This document shows positions 62,501-64,000 of a stretch of DNA of 64,000 nt, in pieces. Each line of letters opens with the position of its first letter. The stretch's first letter is position 1. The position numbers and the translations under genes were made by a program. Source of the stretch: Methylobacterium sp. J-067 (lineage in GTDB: Bacteria; Pseudomonadota; Alphaproteobacteria; Rhizobiales; Beijerinckiaceae); NCBI RefSeq assembly GCF_022829465.1, contig NZ_JAKSXZ010000054.1, positions 40,242 to 104,241 of the forward strand, written 5' to 3'. The notes beneath the pieces are model-generated. The model saw only the letters and a list, made by a program, of their open reading frames with translations, did no database searches and was not told the origin of the DNA.

Positions 62501-63379
62501 TCAGCGACGCTCCTCGGTCGCTGTCGCCTGCTGGCGCACCACTTTACGGCCGGTCCGCTTTAGGGCGAGCGCGAAGGCGTCGGCCAGCGTCGCCTTCGAG
62601 ACGACATTCAGTTCGACGCCGAGGTGAACCATTGTCTGTGCGATCTGCGGCCGGATGCCGGAGACGATGCAGTCGGCGCCCATCAAGCGGGCGGCAGCCA
62701 CGGTCTTGAGCAGGTGCTGCGCCACCAGAGTGTCGACGGTCGGCACGCCGGTGATGTCGATGATGGCGATCTCGGCCTCCTCATCCACGATGGCCTGGAG
62801 CAGGTTTTCCATCACGACGCCGGTGCGGGCACTGTCTAGGGTGCCGATCAGCGGCAGCGCCAGGATGCCGTCCCAGAGCCGAACCACAGGTGTGGAGAGT
62901 TCGGCGATCTCCTGCCCCTGGCGCCCGATGACATCCTCGCGGCTGGCCAGGAAGACCTCCATCGTGTGCAGGCCGAGCCTGTCGAGCACCTTGCCCGCCG
63001 CCCATACTCCTGCCGCCAGCTTCGTGGCGTCCACGGCCGACTTGCGCCTGAGCGCCTCGAAGATCGGCTCCTTGAGGGCGAAGATGAAATTGGCAGTATC
63101 GGTTGGTGAAAACCCCTGGATCGCCCGCGAGCGCGAGATATCGGCGAGGGTCTCGCGCAGCGCGGCATAGTGCTCGGCATCGGCATCGATCCCGCCGGAG
63201 GCGAGCGCCCCCTGAAGCTGGCCGAACACGATCTTAGCCTGGGTCTGAAGCTCGGCCTCCCGGATCCGACCGCTCTGCAGGGAGGTCCCTTCCCGGAGAG
63301 ATATGTTCCAGGCTTCGAGGATGGCGGCCTCGTCTTCCGTGAGCGTCCTTTCCAGGACCTCCGCGCCGTCCACTCTCAT
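62501..63379 (-). CDS. rsbR: RsbR-like stressosome scaffold and sensor
   Basis: A 292-residue protein, the first gene of the operon. The N-terminal half (1 to about 165) is a helical RsbR_N/RsbRD-type sensor domain (EDEAAILEAWNISLREGTSL; GFSPTDTANFIFALKEPIFE). The C-terminal half is a STAS domain (STPVVRLWDGILALPLIGTL; IAIIDITGVPTVDTLVAQHL; IVSGIRPQIAQTMVHLGVEL). Thr residues in the ITGVPTVDT segment match RsbR switch sites. The signal is unknown; there is no haem or LOV motif. ATG 63377-63379 has a GGGAA about 9 bases upstream. Confidence 0.9.
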   Translation of the reverse strand: MRVDGAEVLERTLTEDEAAILEAWNISLREGTSLQSGRIREAELQTQAKIVFGQLQGALASGGIDADAEHYAALRETLADISRSRAIQGFSPTDTANFIFALKEPIFEALRRKSAVDATKLAAGVWAAGKVLDRLGLHTMEVFLASREDVIGRQGQEIAELSTPVVRLWDGILALPLIGTLDSARTGVVMENLLQAIVDEEAEIAIIDITGVPTVDTLVAQHLLKTVAAARLMGADCIVSGIRPQIAQTMVHLGVELNVVSKATLADAFALALKRTGRKVVRQQATATEERR

Positions 63380-63741
63380 CAGGTTGTTCCCATCGTGACG
63401 ATGCAGCCTCTATCTCGATACTGGGTTTCTCGATAGGCGGCATCGCTACGAAGGAGAAGACTGCAGCGCGTTGCTCATCGCATTTGGCGTTCCGCTGTAT
63501 CTCTTCGACATCGGCACACGGATCACGGCGTTGCAAAGGTGGCCTAACCGGTTGGCGATGGGCAGGGCTCAATGAGCGGATCGGCTAGGAACAGAGAAGT
63601 GGGCGAGCTAACAATGGACCAGCCGCTATCAACCAGTTTTGGCTCCGTCAGCGAGGGATATTGATCGGCCCCCACGAGGTGGTCCAAGGGTAGAGTTAGT
63701 GTGCGGTGGGCCTGGAGTTGACCCCGTTTGTGGTCCACGGC
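63380..63741. other. Region upstream of the stressosome operon
   Basis: About 360 bases without a credible gene. It must hold the operon promoter. On its right it contains the end of the IS3 element; I cannot fix its exact end. Confidence 0.4.
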
Positions 63742-64000
63742 CTATGCAAGTTCTTGGGCTGTGACAGCTTGGTTGGCGAAGGCTCGGGGCGTCAAGCCGC
63801 CCAAGGCCGTATGAGGTCGGTCTTCGTTATAGTGGCACCTCCAGTCCTCGATGCGCTCCCGGGCATCGGTCAGCGACAGGAACCACGAGGCGTTCAGACA
63901 TTCCGCCCGGAGGCGGCCGTTGAACGACTCGATATACGCGTTGTCGGTCGGCTTGCCCGGGCGGGAGAAGTCGATCTCGACCCCGTTCAGGTAGGCCCAC
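63742..64000 (-). CDS. IS3-family transposase (OrfB), C-terminal part, runs off the window
   Basis: The minus-strand frame from the window edge reads WAYLNGVEIDFSRPGKPTDN, AYIESFNGRLRAECLNASWF and ends HYNEDRPHTALGGLTPRAFA before TAG at 63742-63744. The final Glu of the DDE triad is in the AYIESFNGRLR segment. Typical IS3 integrase core; the N-terminal part lies beyond position 64000. Confidence 0.9.
   Translation of the reverse strand, partial: WAYLNGVEIDFSRPGKPTDNAYIESFNGRLRAECLNASWFLSLTDARERIEDWRCHYNEDRPHTALGGLTPRAFANQAVTAQELA

Noticed and set aside
1..64000. tRNA and rRNA genes
   Set aside because: I looked for tRNA T-loop and CCA-type patterns and conserved rRNA segments while reading and saw none; a dedicated scan would be needed to be certain.

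Overview
The window is about 64 kb of high-GC DNA, most consistent with Methylobacterium or Methylorubrum (Hyphomicrobiales). Supporting signs are multi-PAS hybrid histidine kinases with the HDFNN phosphoacceptor motif, two DUF6894-type proteins, a DUF2934 protein, a MucR-like regulator, an RsbRST stressosome operon and several insertion sequences. I see no tRNA, rRNA or CRISPR array. This is accessory DNA, probably megaplasmid or a genomic island, built from successive insertions and deletions.

Layout. 0-3.3 kb: decayed phage structural genes on the minus strand, interrupted by an intact plus-strand gene of unknown function (1494-2528). 3.3-9 kb: a replicon-like module, with a probable replication initiator converging on and overlapping a very large primase-polymerase/helicase. 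9-14.5 kb: a three-gene minus-strand operon (small component, Rad50/SMC-like ABC ATPase with a CxxC hook, PD-(D/E)XK nuclease protein) that resembles ABC-three-component/Lamassu-like defence systems. 14.7-16 kb: a frameshifted flavin amine oxidase. 16-18.6 kb: small secreted or hypothetical proteins. 18.7-28 kb: three hybrid histidine kinases, one with a LOV domain, and a PAS protein cut off at an IS5-family element. 29-35.1 kb: a translationally coupled pair (NdpA/YejK-like nucleoid-associated protein plus C-terminally membrane-anchored protein), then a helicase-nuclease. 35.3-36.6 kb: a second, intact copy of the amine oxidase. 36.6-42.4 kb: an AT-richer surface-polysaccharide cluster (glycosyltransferase with an in-frame amber stop, methyltransferase, two left-handed beta-helix acyltransferases). 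42.4-58.6 kb: small genes, a CheB-CheR fusion, IS630 and IS701-like elements, a Crp/Fnr regulator, a MucR-like regulator, broken genes, a HAD protein, a kinase-like protein and a tyrosine recombinase. 58.8-63.4 kb: a stressosome operon (RsbR, RsbS, RsbT, an RsbT-PP2C fusion) ending in an RsbT-like/histidine-kinase hybrid. The window ends inside an IS3 transposase.

The most interesting material is 9-36.6 kb. Three multi-domain candidate defence modules lie within 26 kb, and two of them are followed on the plus strand by paralogous copies of one flavin amine oxidase. The ABC-type operon and the NdpA-like/membrane-protein pair are the best candidates for undescribed systems. Defence function is inferred from domains, operon structure and neighbourhood.
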